64,000 bases of DNA from Abelmoschus esculentus (lineage: Eukaryota > Streptophyta > Magnoliopsida > Malvales > Malvaceae): assembly GCA_035048815.1 (NCBI GenBank), contig JAUCBN010000003.1, positions 18,522,001 to 18,586,000 of the forward strand, given 5' to 3'. A program made the position numbers and the translations under genes. Positions 23,088-36,154 of the stretch are shown piece by piece. Position 1 is the stretch's first letter. Each line of letters opens with the position of its first letter. The notes under the pieces were generated by a model. That model made no database searches. It was not told where the DNA came from and saw only the letters and a program-made list of their open reading frames with translations.

Positions 23088-24698
23088 TGATACGTGCTGA
23101 ATATGCGCAATTAAGTACAAGTGAACACGTCATCAAGTAATAAAGTGATAAGTATTTATCGAATATCGTCTCCACAGAGATTGATATACTTAATATGCTT
23201 CCTTTGGTCTTCTTGCTTCTGTAAAAGAAAAGTAAAAGCACAGATAAGTTGAAGATTGATCTAAACTAAATAAATAACTAACCAAAGAGAAATATGAGAG
23301 AGATGTTGGGTTGGATCCAGTTGTGTTGTATTCTGGATTTGATTGATCTGCTTCTATTCTAATGCAATTACAATGCACTGCCTCGGCAGCGAGAATGTTT
23401 CCTGTCGCGGCAATCTCTTACTCTTGAGCAAAACTGTTAAAGTTCGGCAAAGTGTCCTTGAATGATTTCGCTTATCTCTAAGTCGAAATACTATTGATGA
23501 CCAGTCCTTGATAATACCTCTCGGTGTGAAACAATTATAATCACCAACCAATCCCATACTTCTTTTAGCTATTGAAACTCTTAACCTATCTCTAGGTCGA
23601 GTTAGTATCCTCTAATCAAGTTGAATACCGTACTTATCCCTTTCGTGAATCTAACTCTCTCAATATTAGATAAATGGATTACTCACAAATTTCTCTCTCA
23701 AGCTTGAATATAAGAACAAGGAATGGCAAAGGATAAGCAAACTTCGATCTTTTATTGCATTAGAAACAAGAAACAAAGTACAATCTCTTCTCACAAATAC
23801 TTGACAACCTTCACCAAAACCCTAGGAAAACCTAGATCATGATGGGAAGAATTGTCCCTAAACTCTCTCGGTGTAAGCCAAATCTAATTGTATCGTCTAT
23901 GCTCTCTAGATCTATATATTTCTAACCCCTTAGAAGGCTATGCCTTATATAGGCTTAGCCTAGGGCAAACCTTTCCTAAATAGAGTACAATTTGGAGTAG
24001 GGAACAAGTTATGTACATAGGGTAAATATTTCCAAGTTTGATCTTCTAGAAGGTTCTATCCCGCGTGGCCTTGTCCTTGGGCTTTCCTTGTGTTGTTCAG
24101 CTCCGATTCTTGGTCTTCTTACTTAGCAATGTTCTCCTCATTTTTCTTCTTCAGCTACCAGTCATATTGTTTTTTCTCCTCTACTGCCGCGGCATCAGGT
24201 CCTGCCTTGGCCACATTCTGTTACCTCGGCAATACATGTTCCTGCACAGATATGAAAATGCAGTAAAGTACGCCTTTTCTACAAATATATTCTTTAATGG
24301 CATAATTCCTAAATTTATCATATTAAGACCATGCATTGGTTCAAGTGGGTGTAGAATTGATGATAAGTGCCCATGAAAAGTGAAGAAAGTGATAGTGAGT
24401 TGAGCATTTATCACACCCCAAACTCGAACTATTGCGTATCCTCAAGCAATACAAATCATCAATTTGTCATACTCTATTCTCTCTTGGTCTTATGCTTCCA
24501 TCTATTCTCCCCACCATAACTATATCTATTCTTTAGACTTAACGTTTCGGTTTCCTAAGGGTGTACTTAGAAGACAAGCTATAAGGCTAGTGTGTGTGTG
24601 TGTTTGTGGACAAGTTTGAATATGGGCCTTCTTAGATAAACTCTAAGTTCAAGACAAATGGATTTGGTTTTGGTGTACTCTTCTTATAACAACACTTC

Positions 24699-24849
24699 TT
24701 TGAGCTAATTTCGGGCACCTCAAGTATTGTGTTTTATAATTCTTACTTCTTTATATCTTTTGCTATTCTCTTATGCATACTAGAGCCAATTTCGGGCACC
24801 TCTAGCATGAAGAAGAGTTTTTCCCAGAGCCTGTCATAGGCAGCTCTAG
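24699..24849 (-). other. Hairpin trio, second copy
   Basis: Read on the - strand, hairpin 1 is 24849-24824 (arms CTAGAG/CTCTGG, one G-T wobble), hairpin 2 is 24805-24780 (CTAGAG/CTCTAG) and hairpin 3 is 24724-24699 (CTTGAG/CTCAAA). All are 26 nt with the same bulge and 7-nt loop as at 2403-2560. Spacing is 18 and 55 nt here, against 17 and 63 nt in the first copy. Confidence 0.7.
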
Positions 24850-25190
24850 TCACCTTTCCAAATTCTAAGTCTTTATCACCTAAGTTTATTAAAAGAATTT
24901 CTATAGCCAAACAAGTCCCAAAAGTGTTTTTACAGTTCAACCTTATAGCAAGCTTCTAAGTTTTTTTTCTTTAAGTATCCTAGAATCAAGTCTTCAAAAC
25001 AGATCCTAACTATTGTAAGGAGAAAGATTTCTATTACCTTTAAGAATAAACTAAGACAATACTGATGAAGAGCAGTGCAAAAGTATGATAACAATTTTAA
25101 GTATAGTGGTGGATATAAAACAAAAAAATTTATCACTAAAAACTTCCTTTTCATGGCAAGGTCGTGGCAGTAAATAGCCTCGGCAGTGGC

Positions 25191-25230
25191 TCTACACCCC
25201 CAAACACAAACCAAGCATTTTCCTCAATGT
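25191..25230 (-). other. Internal PPT-like motif, second copy
   Basis: The - strand reads cattgaggaaaatgcttgg then tttgtgtttgggggtgtag. It lies about 780 bp upstream of the true PPT at 24414-24425, in the same order relative to the hairpins as in the first Tat-like copy. Confidence 0.55.
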
Positions 25231-26454
25231 TTAATTTAGGGGCAGGTTGTAAAAATAAGCAAATAATAGAGAGAGAAAAAAATCAATGAAAATAAAGGAG
25301 AGAAATTATAAGGATTTAAAAGAGCTTTCTTCCACAATTTGTCTCCTTGGTCTAGTTGTTGATGGTTGTGTCCTTGGTGATGGTGATGGCTTTTGATGCA
25401 TGCTGAATATGCACAATTAAGTGCAAGTGTACACATCTTCAAGTAATAAAGTGATAAGTATTTATCGAATATCGTCTCCACAGGGATTGATATACTTAAT
25501 ATGCTTCCTTTGGTCTTCTTACTTTTGTAAAACAAAAGTAAAAACACAAATAAGTTGAATATTGATTTAAATTAAATAAACTAAATAAATAAGGAGAAAT
25601 TAAATATGACAGAGATATGGTTAGATCCAGTTGTGTTGTATCATGGATTTGATCGATCTACTTCTTTTCAATACAATTGTATTGCACTGCCTCGACAGTA
25701 CTGTAGATATTGTATCGGCAGCGACAATGCTCTCTACCGCGACAATCCCTTGCTCTGGGGCGAATTTACCAAAGTTTGGCAAAGTGTCCTTGTATGGCTC
25801 CGCTTATCCCTAAGTCGAAACACTGTTGAAGGTCAGTCCTTGATGATACCTTTCAGCGTTAATCAATTATAACCGACAACCAATCTCACACTTTTTTTAG
25901 CCGCTGAAACTCTTAACCTATCCCTAGGCCGAGTTAGTATCCTCCAATCAAGTTGAATACTGCACTTACTCCTTTCGTGAGTCTAAATCTCCCGAGTCTA
26001 GACAAATAGATTACTTACAAACTTCACTCCCGGGCTTGGATGCAAGAACAAAGAATAGCAAAGAGTAAGCAAGCTTTGATATTTTATTGCATTGAAACAA
26101 GAATCAAAATACAATCTCCTCTCACAAATACTAGACAACCTTCACCAAAACCCTAAGAAAACTTAGAACATGATAGGAAGAATTGTTCCTAAAAACTCTC
26201 TCAAAATTTAGCTCTCTAAGTCTATGTATATCTAACCCCTAGAATGGCTATGCCTTATATAGGCTTGGCCTAGGGCAAACCTTTCCTAAATAGAGTACAA
26301 CTTGAAGTAGGGAACAAGTGATGTAAATAGGATAAATATTTCAAAGTTTAATCTTCTAGAAGGTTTTATCCCGCGTGGCCTTGTATTTGGGCTTTTCTTG
26401 TGTTGTTCAGCTTCGATTCTTGGTGTTCTTGCTCAGCAATGTTCTTCTTATTTT

Positions 26455-29400
26455 TGTAACCCCCTTAGCCTGGCCTAGACGGAACCGACACTAACGGGTT
26501 ACACGGGGAATATCAAACCAAACCCGCGAAGGTCCGATTCGATAAACAACCCTAAAACCGTTATATATTTTTTTATTTTATCTTACCTAGATGCATAATC
26601 TTATTCCTACATGCCAAAATCTCATACAAGGCATTAACGAAAACAAATTAATCAAAAACAAACATCCGATTAAACATTTAAGTAAATTAAGGACTAAAAC
26701 GTAAAACTTTTAAATTCAATTAGTAAAGTAGAAATTCTTTCCATCAATGTTCAATTATACACGTAAGTATCCTTCATAGTAAATTCCAAGTCAAATGGAT
26801 CATTCTAACATCATTAATTGCATGTTTCTCTAATATAGGGACCAAAATGTAAATCATCCAAATTACAAGGACTTTATTCAAATTAAGTTAACCATCTTGA
26901 AGTTAAATCAACTTTATGCATGCATGCGAAATTTCAACTCAAAATAATATCTGTAAGTACCCTAATCGGACGAAGGAAGATATTCGAGACTAATATATAA
27001 TTTCCAACAACTTTCAATCCTAGGTAGTCAAAGGTTTCGAAATCTTCTAGAGGTTTTGAAACTTTTTGGAAAAGGTTTCGAAACTTTTCTGGAAAGTTTC
27101 GAAACTTTTCGTGTCCAGTAGCTTTCCAGAATTGAAATTGCCTGCAAGGTTTCGAAACTTCCTGAAGGTTTCGAAACTATTTGACAATGGTTTCAGAACC
27201 TTCGCAAATGTTTCAAAACTATGGGTCTGGAACCAAAAGTTCTGTCTCACTAAGTGAATACTAACAATATGACACACAACCATTAGTCACTTCCAACTAT
27301 ATGCATAAATCCTAGACATGATTAACAACTTATAACACATGATTTACAACGTCAGAGACATCAATCAAACTATAGGCATGCTTCCTAGAAGATGATTAAA
27401 ACATAACAATCATGCAAGTACATGCTTCAACAATCCAAACAATTCCATAGTCCAACAATTAATAATCGAGCAACAATGATCTTATTACGACATAAATCAA
27501 AGCCAAAGTACACACTCCTCACATAGGTTGGGTTACACATTGCCATGCCCCAATTTATTTGCCAAAAACATACCAAATTATAGTAATCTTTCCCCTTGGT
27601 TTTCTTGCCTCAAATGAAGTCCCAAGTGCCTTTATTTTTCTGCAAGGATGAAAAGAGAGCTTAAGCAAACATGCTTAGTGAGTAAGCTCTACACAAAAAT
27701 CATCAATGCATCTTTTAAAAAAACCATGATGAAACCATAATTTACAATGCATTGAGTCTTGATTTGATAGCACATTAATTTAATCCCGGAATAATGCAAT
27801 CGGTGTAGTTTTAAGGTGTTTTTCGGTTGTTTTATGTGCTGTTTTAGATGCTTTAATGTTGCTGGAGATATAAGGATGGTTTGGATGTGTTTTTGGGTCA
27901 TAATTGAAGTGGATTAGATGTTAGATTCGTTAGGTTTTGGGTTGATGTTGTTCGGATGCGTTTTTGCTTAGTTTACGGTCTTTTCGACTAAGTTTTCGGT
28001 AGTTTTATGGTGATCGGATATGGCTGTTGGTTTGAGCATGTTATGATGAGAGAATGCTCTATTTTTAATATTGTATAAGAGGTACAAGAAGGTGTTTGAT
28101 TGTTGGTGTGTTGGCGCGATCATCGAATAGCGGCGAATGCTCGTTTCGCTTGTTGGTGAGTGTTTTCGGACTAAAAGCGAATCGCGTTTGGTACGGTTCT
28201 GTTTTGGGGACTATGGAAGAGTGTGAAAACCTTCCATAGTTCAAGAGTAAGTAAAGTAAATGTTTTTGATAAACCGATATGAGTTTCGGCTACATTTGAT
28301 AAAAGCATTATGTTGGTAATGCAATGAGATTTATGGAAATGCATGAGCATGTTTTGAAATGGTGCATACATGAGAAGTACTTGCTGAAATGCATAGCTTA
28401 TTTAGCATTCATGATTATGAAAAATTATGAGAAATGATTTGGGATACAATATGGTTATTTGCCTTATATATGATGGTGCCTTTGGGCATGACTTTTGGTT
28501 CATTTGTTGAACATATTATGCATGCATTATGAGCAACAAGTTATATGATTTGGAATACAATATGGTTAATTGCCTTATACATGATGGTGCCTTTGGGCAT
28601 GGTTTTTTGTTCATTTGTTGAACATATTATGCATGCATTATGAGAAGCAAGTTATCATGCATATTTCATTATGATATTGGCTTACTGACACTAACTTTAG
28701 ATTCGAATACAAATGACATGTCATTAGGATTGTCTTAAGTGCACTATAAACAAAATTGAGAATATAGAATATTGCCTACACGCAACAAGGGTGACTTTGT
28801 GTCCAACCGTGTGTGGTAGAGCCGCCTACACGTAAACAAGGGTGACTTTGTGTCCAACCATGCGTGGTAGAGTCGCCTACACGTAACAAGGGTGACTATG
28901 TGTTCAATTGTACGTGGTAGTGCTAATGGTGATTTCTTGTCATGTCAATGGTGACTTCGTGTCATGACGGGACTATGGTCTCTAACAATGGATCCGTGTA
29001 TTCGGTGAACTCAAGGTTCACATTAAAGTGGTCACTAGAATGCCAATATACATACATGAATTTGAGAAGAAGATTGTGCATCATTTATAAATTGTTTTGA
29101 CAAGGTTGTGTAAACTCAAGGATGCATATGATTTAAAGAACACGAGCATGGGATGTTAGCATGCATGATTTAACAATGTATTACAAATTATGGTTTTATC
29201 ATGGTTTTAAATAGATGCATTGATGATTTGTGTAGAGCTTCGTCACTAAGCATGTTTGCTTAAGCTCTCTTTTCATCCATGCAGAGAAACAAAGTCATTT
29301 GGAGCTTCGTTCGAGGCAAGGAAACCAAAGGGAAGAATCACTTTGAATTTGGTATATTTTTGGCAAATAAAATGGGTAAGGCAATGTGTAACACAACCTA

Positions 29401-30483
29401 TGTGAGGAGTGTGTACTTAGGATTTGGTTTATGTTGTAATAAGACAATTATTGTATGATTGTTAATTGTGAGCTTTGGGATTGTATGGATTGTTGATGTG
29501 TGAACTTGCATGATTGTTATGTTGTTAATCATTCTCTAGGAAGCATGCCTATAGCTTGATTGATGTCCGTAACATTGTTGATTACGTACCATATGTTGCT
29601 AATTACGTTTAGGATTGATGCATTTAGTGGTTCTAATTAATGGTTGAGTATTGAGTAGTTGGTGTTCACTTAGTGTAACGAAACTTTTGGTTCCAGACCC
29701 AAGGTTTCGGAACCTTCTCGAAACCTTTGGGTGAAGGTTCCGAAACCTTTTTCAAATAGTTTCGAAACCTTCACAAGGTTTCGAAACCTTGCGGGCAGAT
29801 TCAATTCTGGGGAGCTACTGGACGCGATAAGTTTCGAAACTTTCCAAGAAAGTTTCAAAACCTTTTACAAAAAGTTTCGGAACCTCTGGGAAGGTTTCGA
29901 AACCTTTGATCACCAAGAATTAAAAGTTGCTAGAAATTATATTTTAGTCCCGTATATTTTCCTTTGTTCGATTAAGGTACTTGTAGATGTCATTTTAAGC
30001 TGAAATTTTGCATGCATGTATAAAGTTGATTTAATTTCAAGATAGTCAACCTAAATTGGATAAAGTCCTTTTATTTTTGGAAGATTTACATTTTGGTCCT
30101 TCAATTAGAGAAACATGCAATTGATGATGTTAGAATGATCCGTTTGAGTTGAAATTTACTATGAGGAACTCTTGTATGTTTCATTGATTATTGATGGAAA
30201 GAATTTCTACTTTACTAATTGAATCTAAAATTTTTATGTTTTAGTCCTTAATCTATGTTAGTGTTTAATCGGATGTTTGTTTTTAATTAATGTGTTACCG
30301 TTAATGCTTTATATGAGACCTTGTCACATAGGAATAAGAATGTGCATCTAGGTAAGATAAAATAAAAAAAATATAACAGATTTTAGGGTTGTTTATCGAA
30401 TCGAACCTTCACGGGTTTGGTTTGATATTCTTCGTGTAACCCGTTAGTGTCGGTTCCGTCTAGGCCAGGCTAAGGGGGTTACA
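26455..30483. repeat. Head-on chimera of two chromovirus LTR fragments
   Basis: 26455-27751 is the 3' part of a chromovirus LTR on the - strand; 27752-30483 is the 3' part of an LTR on the + strand. Both outer ends are therefore LTR 3' ends (TGTAACCCCC... and ...GGGGGTTACA), giving a long inverted repeat of about 1.3 kb with an asymmetric 1.4 kb centre. The switch point is at acaatgcatt|gagtcttg. Palindrome arrays lie at 27025-27230 and 29680-29915, and a three-unit tandem array at 28773-28925. No clean 5-bp duplication was found, so rearrangement rather than a simple insertion is likely. ORFs within are array artefacts. Confidence 0.75.
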
Positions 30484-32571
30484 GCATTTTCGGTGACTTG
30501 TCGAGCAAGTTTCGGTAAATTGGTGAGTGGATTATGAGGACTATCAATATGGCATGTTTTTAAATGTTTTTCAAAGGTTTGGGGGTGGAGGGATGGTGTG
30601 AAAAAACTCCCTATACTCACAAGTAAGTTTTAAGTATTACTTTCTTAAAGGTTTTCATATTATGTCTTGTTTTTACTATATTTACTCATGCTCATATTAT
30701 ACTTGTGCATATATGAATATGCACGTGTTTCAATGCTCATGATATGGTTTTTCAAAGTTTTTATATGCATTTAGTGCTCCCACGATTTAGTTTTGATAAC
30801 AAGTGAAAAATAGTTTTTACCGGTTTATGCATTTGATACATATGTTTGTGGGATGCATGTGGATTACTTACTGTTTTTGAATTAAAACTTGAGCATTGAT
30901 TATGTTTTGTGTTGGATATTGAGATGATGTTATAGGGATAAGTCGATCGATCGATAGGGTGTTAGTGCATTGTTTATTATTTATGAAAATTCGTATACGT
31001 GATTAAATCCCTTAGTGATACACTAGAGTTATTGCTTGAATTGTGATATATGTGTTGTATTGCATTTAAATGTAGCTTATCCTGGAAGCTAAGGTGGGAA
31101 ACATGTTTGGATTTAATTCATTTATGTGCATGAGATAGACTCGTGCGTGGTATGAGTAGGTGATAGAGCCCTCATACGTGGTATGGTGATGGTTTAGTCC
31201 CATACGTGACACGGTTTGGCATTTATGCCTTCTTGCGAGTTTCCATTTATCCCAACGATTAGAGGTAAGACTAATCAGATCACTAATACCAACACGAGAA
31301 AACGCAAGTGTAATATTTTTACTAATTTCATTGCAAACAGAGTTTGCGAGTGTTTGACATTGAGTTTAAACATTTTATAAGCCTTGCTAAGTGAAGCATG
31401 TAAGCCTTGAGTTTTGTGGCTTAGCACCACGTGATGAAACACTTGTTGATTTTTACTATTGGTGGCAATATTAGTCACGAGTGATTATTTTAATAGAGCA
31501 TTCATTGGTTTTTAAATTGATGAAATCGGTTTAATATGGGTTGCATTGCAATGTGTTTTTATACTTGTTTTTATTCACTCACTAAGCTTATGCTTACCTT
31601 CTCATTTACCTTGCAATGAAGATTGTTTATTGTAAAGGCAGCAAAGAGAAGCAAGGATCCAGGTAACTGTCAAGTGAAAGCTCAAGTATGTCTTTATAAC
31701 ATTAGTAGTAGTGAGAGAGCAATGTGATGGGTTATCATGTTAAGAATATTATTATATTGATAAGACTTGTTGTAGTCGTATGATTATACATGTTTCATGT
31801 TTATCTATGTTGATATTAGCCTATGACTTTGACTTGAATTGCCCATTGATATTCCTTTGGTTATAATATAGTTATTTTAAAGTTTGATTCTTGATACCCC
31901 TATTTGTGAATTTGGGTGTTGTTGATAATTAAACATGATTATTTATGAGTCGAAACTATGATATTGTTATTTAGGTTGTAATGCATTTAGAATTAATGTT
32001 AAGTATATTGAGGTGGTTCTTCCGTGTGTTTATAAGATTGGTTATGTTGAAGCATACTATTAGGAGTTGAATATATTGTTGCTACTAGATTGAATTGCAT
32101 CTAGCTAATATACCATGATATGTGCTTAAAGTGTTTTTAGGGGAATTCGCATATAGAGAATGTCATGAAACCTTTAGAGGCTGAAAATAATCCTTAAACT
32201 TTGAGCATGCAATTAAATGACTTATAGATATTATTTTAAGCTAAAAATTTATGTGTAAGCATGAAATATACTTAAATAAATATTCATAACCTTACTTTCA
32301 CAATCAGGATATAAAATTCTATAAATTACAATTACGTCCTTAAAACTTGTTTGATTAAATTAAGACTCATTTCTCTTTAGTTTCTGCTGCATTTGAACTT
32401 AGTCCTTGCATGAACATGTAAGATCTAATTAAAACATTTAGAAAAGATAAAAGAAAAATTTTAATTTTTGGTTGTTTATCGAGGTGGGTCTCCAGATTAG
32501 CCTCGGTATTTCCTGTGTAGCTTGTTCGAGTCGGGTGTCATCTAGACCAGGTCGAAGGGGGTATAGTTAGA
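30484..32571 (+). repeat. LTR fragment of a second gypsy LTR family (+)
   Basis: Content and order ('aaaggtttgggggtg...gtgtgaaaaaactccctata', 'ctcactaagcttatgcttac', ending 'tctagaccaggtcgaaggggg') parallel the chromovirus LTRs, but the sequence is a different family. The 5' part is missing. No coding potential was found. Confidence 0.55.
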
Positions 32572-33958
32572 TAAACGGGCAACCGCATGTTAGTACCACT
32601 CCTAGAGTAAGCGCATGTTGATACCACTCTCAATATAAATTATCTCACCTTGGTGTCCGGTGACAGTACCACTCCTATCACCCCGGATGTGACAGTAAAA
32701 CTCTCATCACATATCATTAGACTAAAAGACAAAATGTAACACACAAGAAATTTAAACATGTACGAGTTTTGAATATTTATAGTGCACTCTAGAACATATT
32801 GATCGATCAACTTATCCCATAAAGTTCATCACTTAACTAGCCAATATATCATCAAAACCAATGTTCATCTTAAACCAAAACAAAATTAAACACATGCTTC
32901 CTAATATTTTAAGTTTCAAAACATAAACCGATAAAATTATATTTATCTCAAATTTTAAAATAAAACCATGGAAGCATCATTGTATATAGAAACCATTATC
33001 AAACAGTAACATGAGCATTAAATCATCATATATAAACATCTTTACAAAATCAACACTAAGCATGACAAAATTCTTATTACAAACATAGAGAGTCATATGG
33101 GAACATTTGCGAAAACTTAAACGTTTACTTACTTTCGAGTATGGGGAGGTTATCACACCTTCCTTACACCCCCAAACCTCTATAAAATAAGTTTAAAACA
33201 TTCTCGAAGCAGCCACTCTCATAAACCACTCACTGATAATTGATACTTGCTCGCCAATTCACCAAAACAAATCGAAACACCTTCAAACACGATCACTTAA
33301 CTCTTGTCCTGTTTCAAGCATCAAAATCAAGGGGTTTAATGCTTCTAAACAAACAAAAGAAACCCTTAAGTCGGATCCCTATACAACAGCCCTTAAAACC
33401 TATCAAAACCTTAATTGGAAACTTTTTGAAAACTACCAAACTTCTCCTAAACTTATAGTCCGGGATTATGGACTTTAAAAACACATTATAAATATCCTAT
33501 CATGATTAAAATCAATAATTTAAGATCCAAAAATAGTGAGTAAAACTCTTGATCGAAAATTATGGGTTTTGATCAAAAACCGATTTTTCTTAAACTAAAA
33601 GAGTAAAAACGTTTTTACCAAGCCAATAACTTCGAACTTTCAATAAAGAACCTTTTAAAATCAGAGTATTGAATGCTTTTCACCAGAAATTCTGACCCAA
33701 CCAACTTCCATGATTTTTTATAAGAAAAACAAGTGAAAAACAATATTTTTGAAAAAGGAAAAATTATAAATAATTATTAGAACGAAAATTAATAAAAACA
33801 AATCGATTTTACCTTGAAAAGAAGACCGTTCTCAGCCTTGGGAAGAGGAAGAACAAAACTAATAAAATAAGGGTTTAAGTTTTGATATAAAATAGGTTTT
33901 TAGGAATTAAATATAGTAATTTGGGTTATTAATTAAAATTTTTGGTTAAGTGTTATTT
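32572..33958 (-). repeat. LTR fragment of the same second family (-)
   Basis: The reverse complement of 33120-33180 matches 30580-30640 of the preceding fragment, so the two lie in inverted orientation. It contains repeated 'agtaccactcct' phrases. It ends where the solo LTR at 33964 inserted. Confidence 0.55.
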
Positions 33959-34760
33959 AAATATGTAACACCCCATTTTCCCCCCAAATTGAAATCTTAA
34001 ATCCCTAAATCTGAAACCCTAGAATTTAGGGATTTCTAGTGGCTTAATTGAATTTTCAGAAAGTTTAAGGGTGTATCGAGAAGTTTCGAAAGATTCATAC
34101 CTTTATTGGGTATTTGCACCATTTTAAAGAATGGTAACATCTTTCTCTTCTGCCTATTTCGGATATTCTTTCGGGATTAATTTCTCATTTAATTCTAAGT
34201 CAATATCTGGTGTAATTTCCATTTTTCGGTCTTATTTGAGTATTACCTGGAAATTTGTAGTTTTGAAACCTCTTTGTGTCCCGTCAAATTCATATCTGAA
34301 TCCTGGTAAGTCTCTCTCTTTCGTTCGTTTTGTTCATTAGTTTTAAGGTCCCTGTTTAATTTCAGTTCGTGTTAATTGTTTCAATCTGAGGTACATTTGT
34401 TTCGGGTTTAGAAGTGTGTATCATGGTCTAGAATCGGATGAGGGATTGTTCGGGTTTTGAACTTGGTTTTGAGAGAAGTGTTTGTTTTGTTTTGTTGAAT
34501 TTTGGTAGAAGTGATATGTTGTTGAAGGTTGATTTAAAGAAATTTAAATCGGTTTAGGGATATTTTCGAGTTGTTTTTTAATCGAATCTGAAAGGGGAGT
34601 GTGTCGAAAAAAATCTAAAATTCTGGACCTGGGAGAAATCTGGATTTTTCCAGATTTTCCCAAAAAATCTGGGAAAATCCAGATTTTCTCGGGAAAATTT
34701 GTCACGACCCGAGACTGAACTGATCCGAACCTGACCTGAAACCAACCCGAAACTCGACTG

Positions 34761-34847
34761 TTGACATCACTATTGACGTCATTGCTGACATTACTACTAA
34801 CGTCATCGTTGACTTCAGCGTTGACCATGTTGATGTCGGCTTTGACT
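34761..34847 (+). promoter_or_regulatory. Cluster of W-box and TGACG sites in solo LTR
   Basis: TTGAC cores occur at 34761, 34773, 34809 (TTGACT), 34821 (TTGACC) and 34842 (TTGACT), with a palindromic TGACGTCA at 34774-34781. W-boxes bind WRKY factors and TGACG binds TGA-type bZIPs; both families mediate defence responses. Binding here is inferred from the motifs alone. Confidence 0.5.
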
Positions 34848-35480
34848 TTTTTCGACCCAGTCCTTTTTTATGCTTTTCGATGTCCTGAGTTTGATGGTGC
34901 GGCCTGTTTTTTAAAATTTGAACCTGAAGTGTCGTTTTTAGAGCTTTTAAGTTCGAATGACTTATGTGGACGTTTTCTGTATCGAATTCTGAATCAATTT
35001 CTATTTGGTTCAGGTGTCGTAGATTTTGACCTTGAGTATTTGCCTCCTCCTCCACCTAGACGACCTCCTGTTCATCAGCATTCGGGACCCACAAGTTCTA
35101 CACTCGCTCAGTCTAGTGGTAGAGCTGAGTCTAGTAAACGTCACTCTTAATGTTAAGTGATCTACTACAGGTATGTCTCTTCCGACCGTTTTCTTTTTAC
35201 CTTTGTGTGTATTATTTGGTATATCTGTTAATTATGTGTTACATGTTGATTGCATCATCTATGATATTCCCTGAACGTAATTGAATTATTGCCATGCTAA
35301 TACATTAACTGAACATCTGATTCTGAAACTGTTATGCATGCCTTATGTTAATCTCTTAGGCGTGCATTCCAATTTTGTTATTTGTTCATGCCATGTTATT
35401 TGTTCATGTCATGGCATCGGTTGGATATGTGTACGGGGAATTTTAGTGGTATCACCTATTGGTGAATATCACGTCTGATT

Positions 35481-35594
35481 AGTGGCTCTAGCTTCGGGTC
35501 GAGTATCCACTTCTGTTTAGTGGCTCCATCTACGGATCGAGTATCCACTTCTGTTTAGTGTCTCCACCTACGGGTCGAGTTTCCACTTTTGTTG
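35481..35594. repeat. 38-bp tandem repeat, three units
   Basis: The units start at 35481, 35519 and 35557, each with 'agtggctc', 'cgggtcgagtatccacttct' or close variants. They lie within the solo LTR. Confidence 0.8.
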
Positions 35595-36154
35595 GTGTGA
35601 CAGAGTTAGAATGGTTCAGGGAACGTTCTCTTCTGATGGTGTTTGGTGTTTGGGTGCACTTCATATCATGCATGCATTATATTGCATGTTCTGTTCTGTT
35701 TTGTTATATGATGTTTTGTTCTGAAATATGTTATTTTGTACTGTATTTTGTTCTCAGTACTATAATTATATTTATCTTTGCAGTAGAGACACATTAGGCT
35801 CCCAAGCTTACGTCCTCACAGTTTTTGTTTCAGATTCTCAGACCTAGGCTTCGGTACTTGGAAGATCCTGATTTCAGATATTTTAAGTATGATTTCCGGA
35901 CTTCAATTAATTAATTTTTGTTTCGGTCATTTAATATTTCTGTAATAAATTATGAACTATGGACATTTAAACGATTTTCAGGACTATTAAAGTTTATTAA
36001 AGGTTTAATCAGTTTTCTGTATTTTAAATTATTAATTATTTTTACCAGAATATTTTATTATTTTACAAAAATCTAACTTACGAAACAAGTTTCAGTAACG
36101 TAAACCCTAACTTTTAATCTAAGAAATTAGGGTAATTTTAGGGGTTACAAAATA

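Larger units (their letters stand above)
23088..26454 (-). mobile_element. Second Tat-like element, short and non-autonomous
   Basis: On the - strand: 5' LTR 25394-26454 (truncated at its start by the LTR at 26455), internal region 24414-25393 (980 bp), PPT at about 24414-24425 (reverse of caccccaaactc) and 3' LTR 23088-24413 (1326 bp; TGATAAATGC...GCACGTATCA). The internal region carries the extra PPT-like motif (25191-25230) and the three hairpins (24699-24849) but no gag, so it is smaller than the copy at 1-2623. A TATA box (TATATAAGG, -) lies at 23944-23952. A short (TG)n run is at about 24592-24605. Confidence 0.75.
33964..36149 (+). mobile_element. Solo LTR with AAATA target duplication
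   Basis: A 2186-bp LTR runs from TGTAACACCCC to TTTTAGGGGTTACA, with perfect 5-bp duplication AAATA (33959-33963, 36150-36154). It has no PBS, PPT or internal region. It carries a cluster of TTGAC/TGACG sites (34761-34847) and a 38-bp tandem repeat (35481-35594). ORFs at 34131-35150 and 35281-35797 lie wholly inside it and have no domain. Confidence 0.88.

Noticed and set aside
24590..24606. (TG)n run as a functional element
   Set aside because: A short microsatellite with no further support.
26450..30490. ATTTT as a target duplication of the inverted LTR chimera
   Set aside because: The left copy abuts the LTR, but the right copy is two bases away from the LTR end; too weak in AT-rich DNA.
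34761..35150. 129-codon ORF with Leu/Thr-rich start and polyproline
   Set aside because: It lies entirely inside a solo LTR, its N-terminus is translated W-box repeats, and no domain was recognised.
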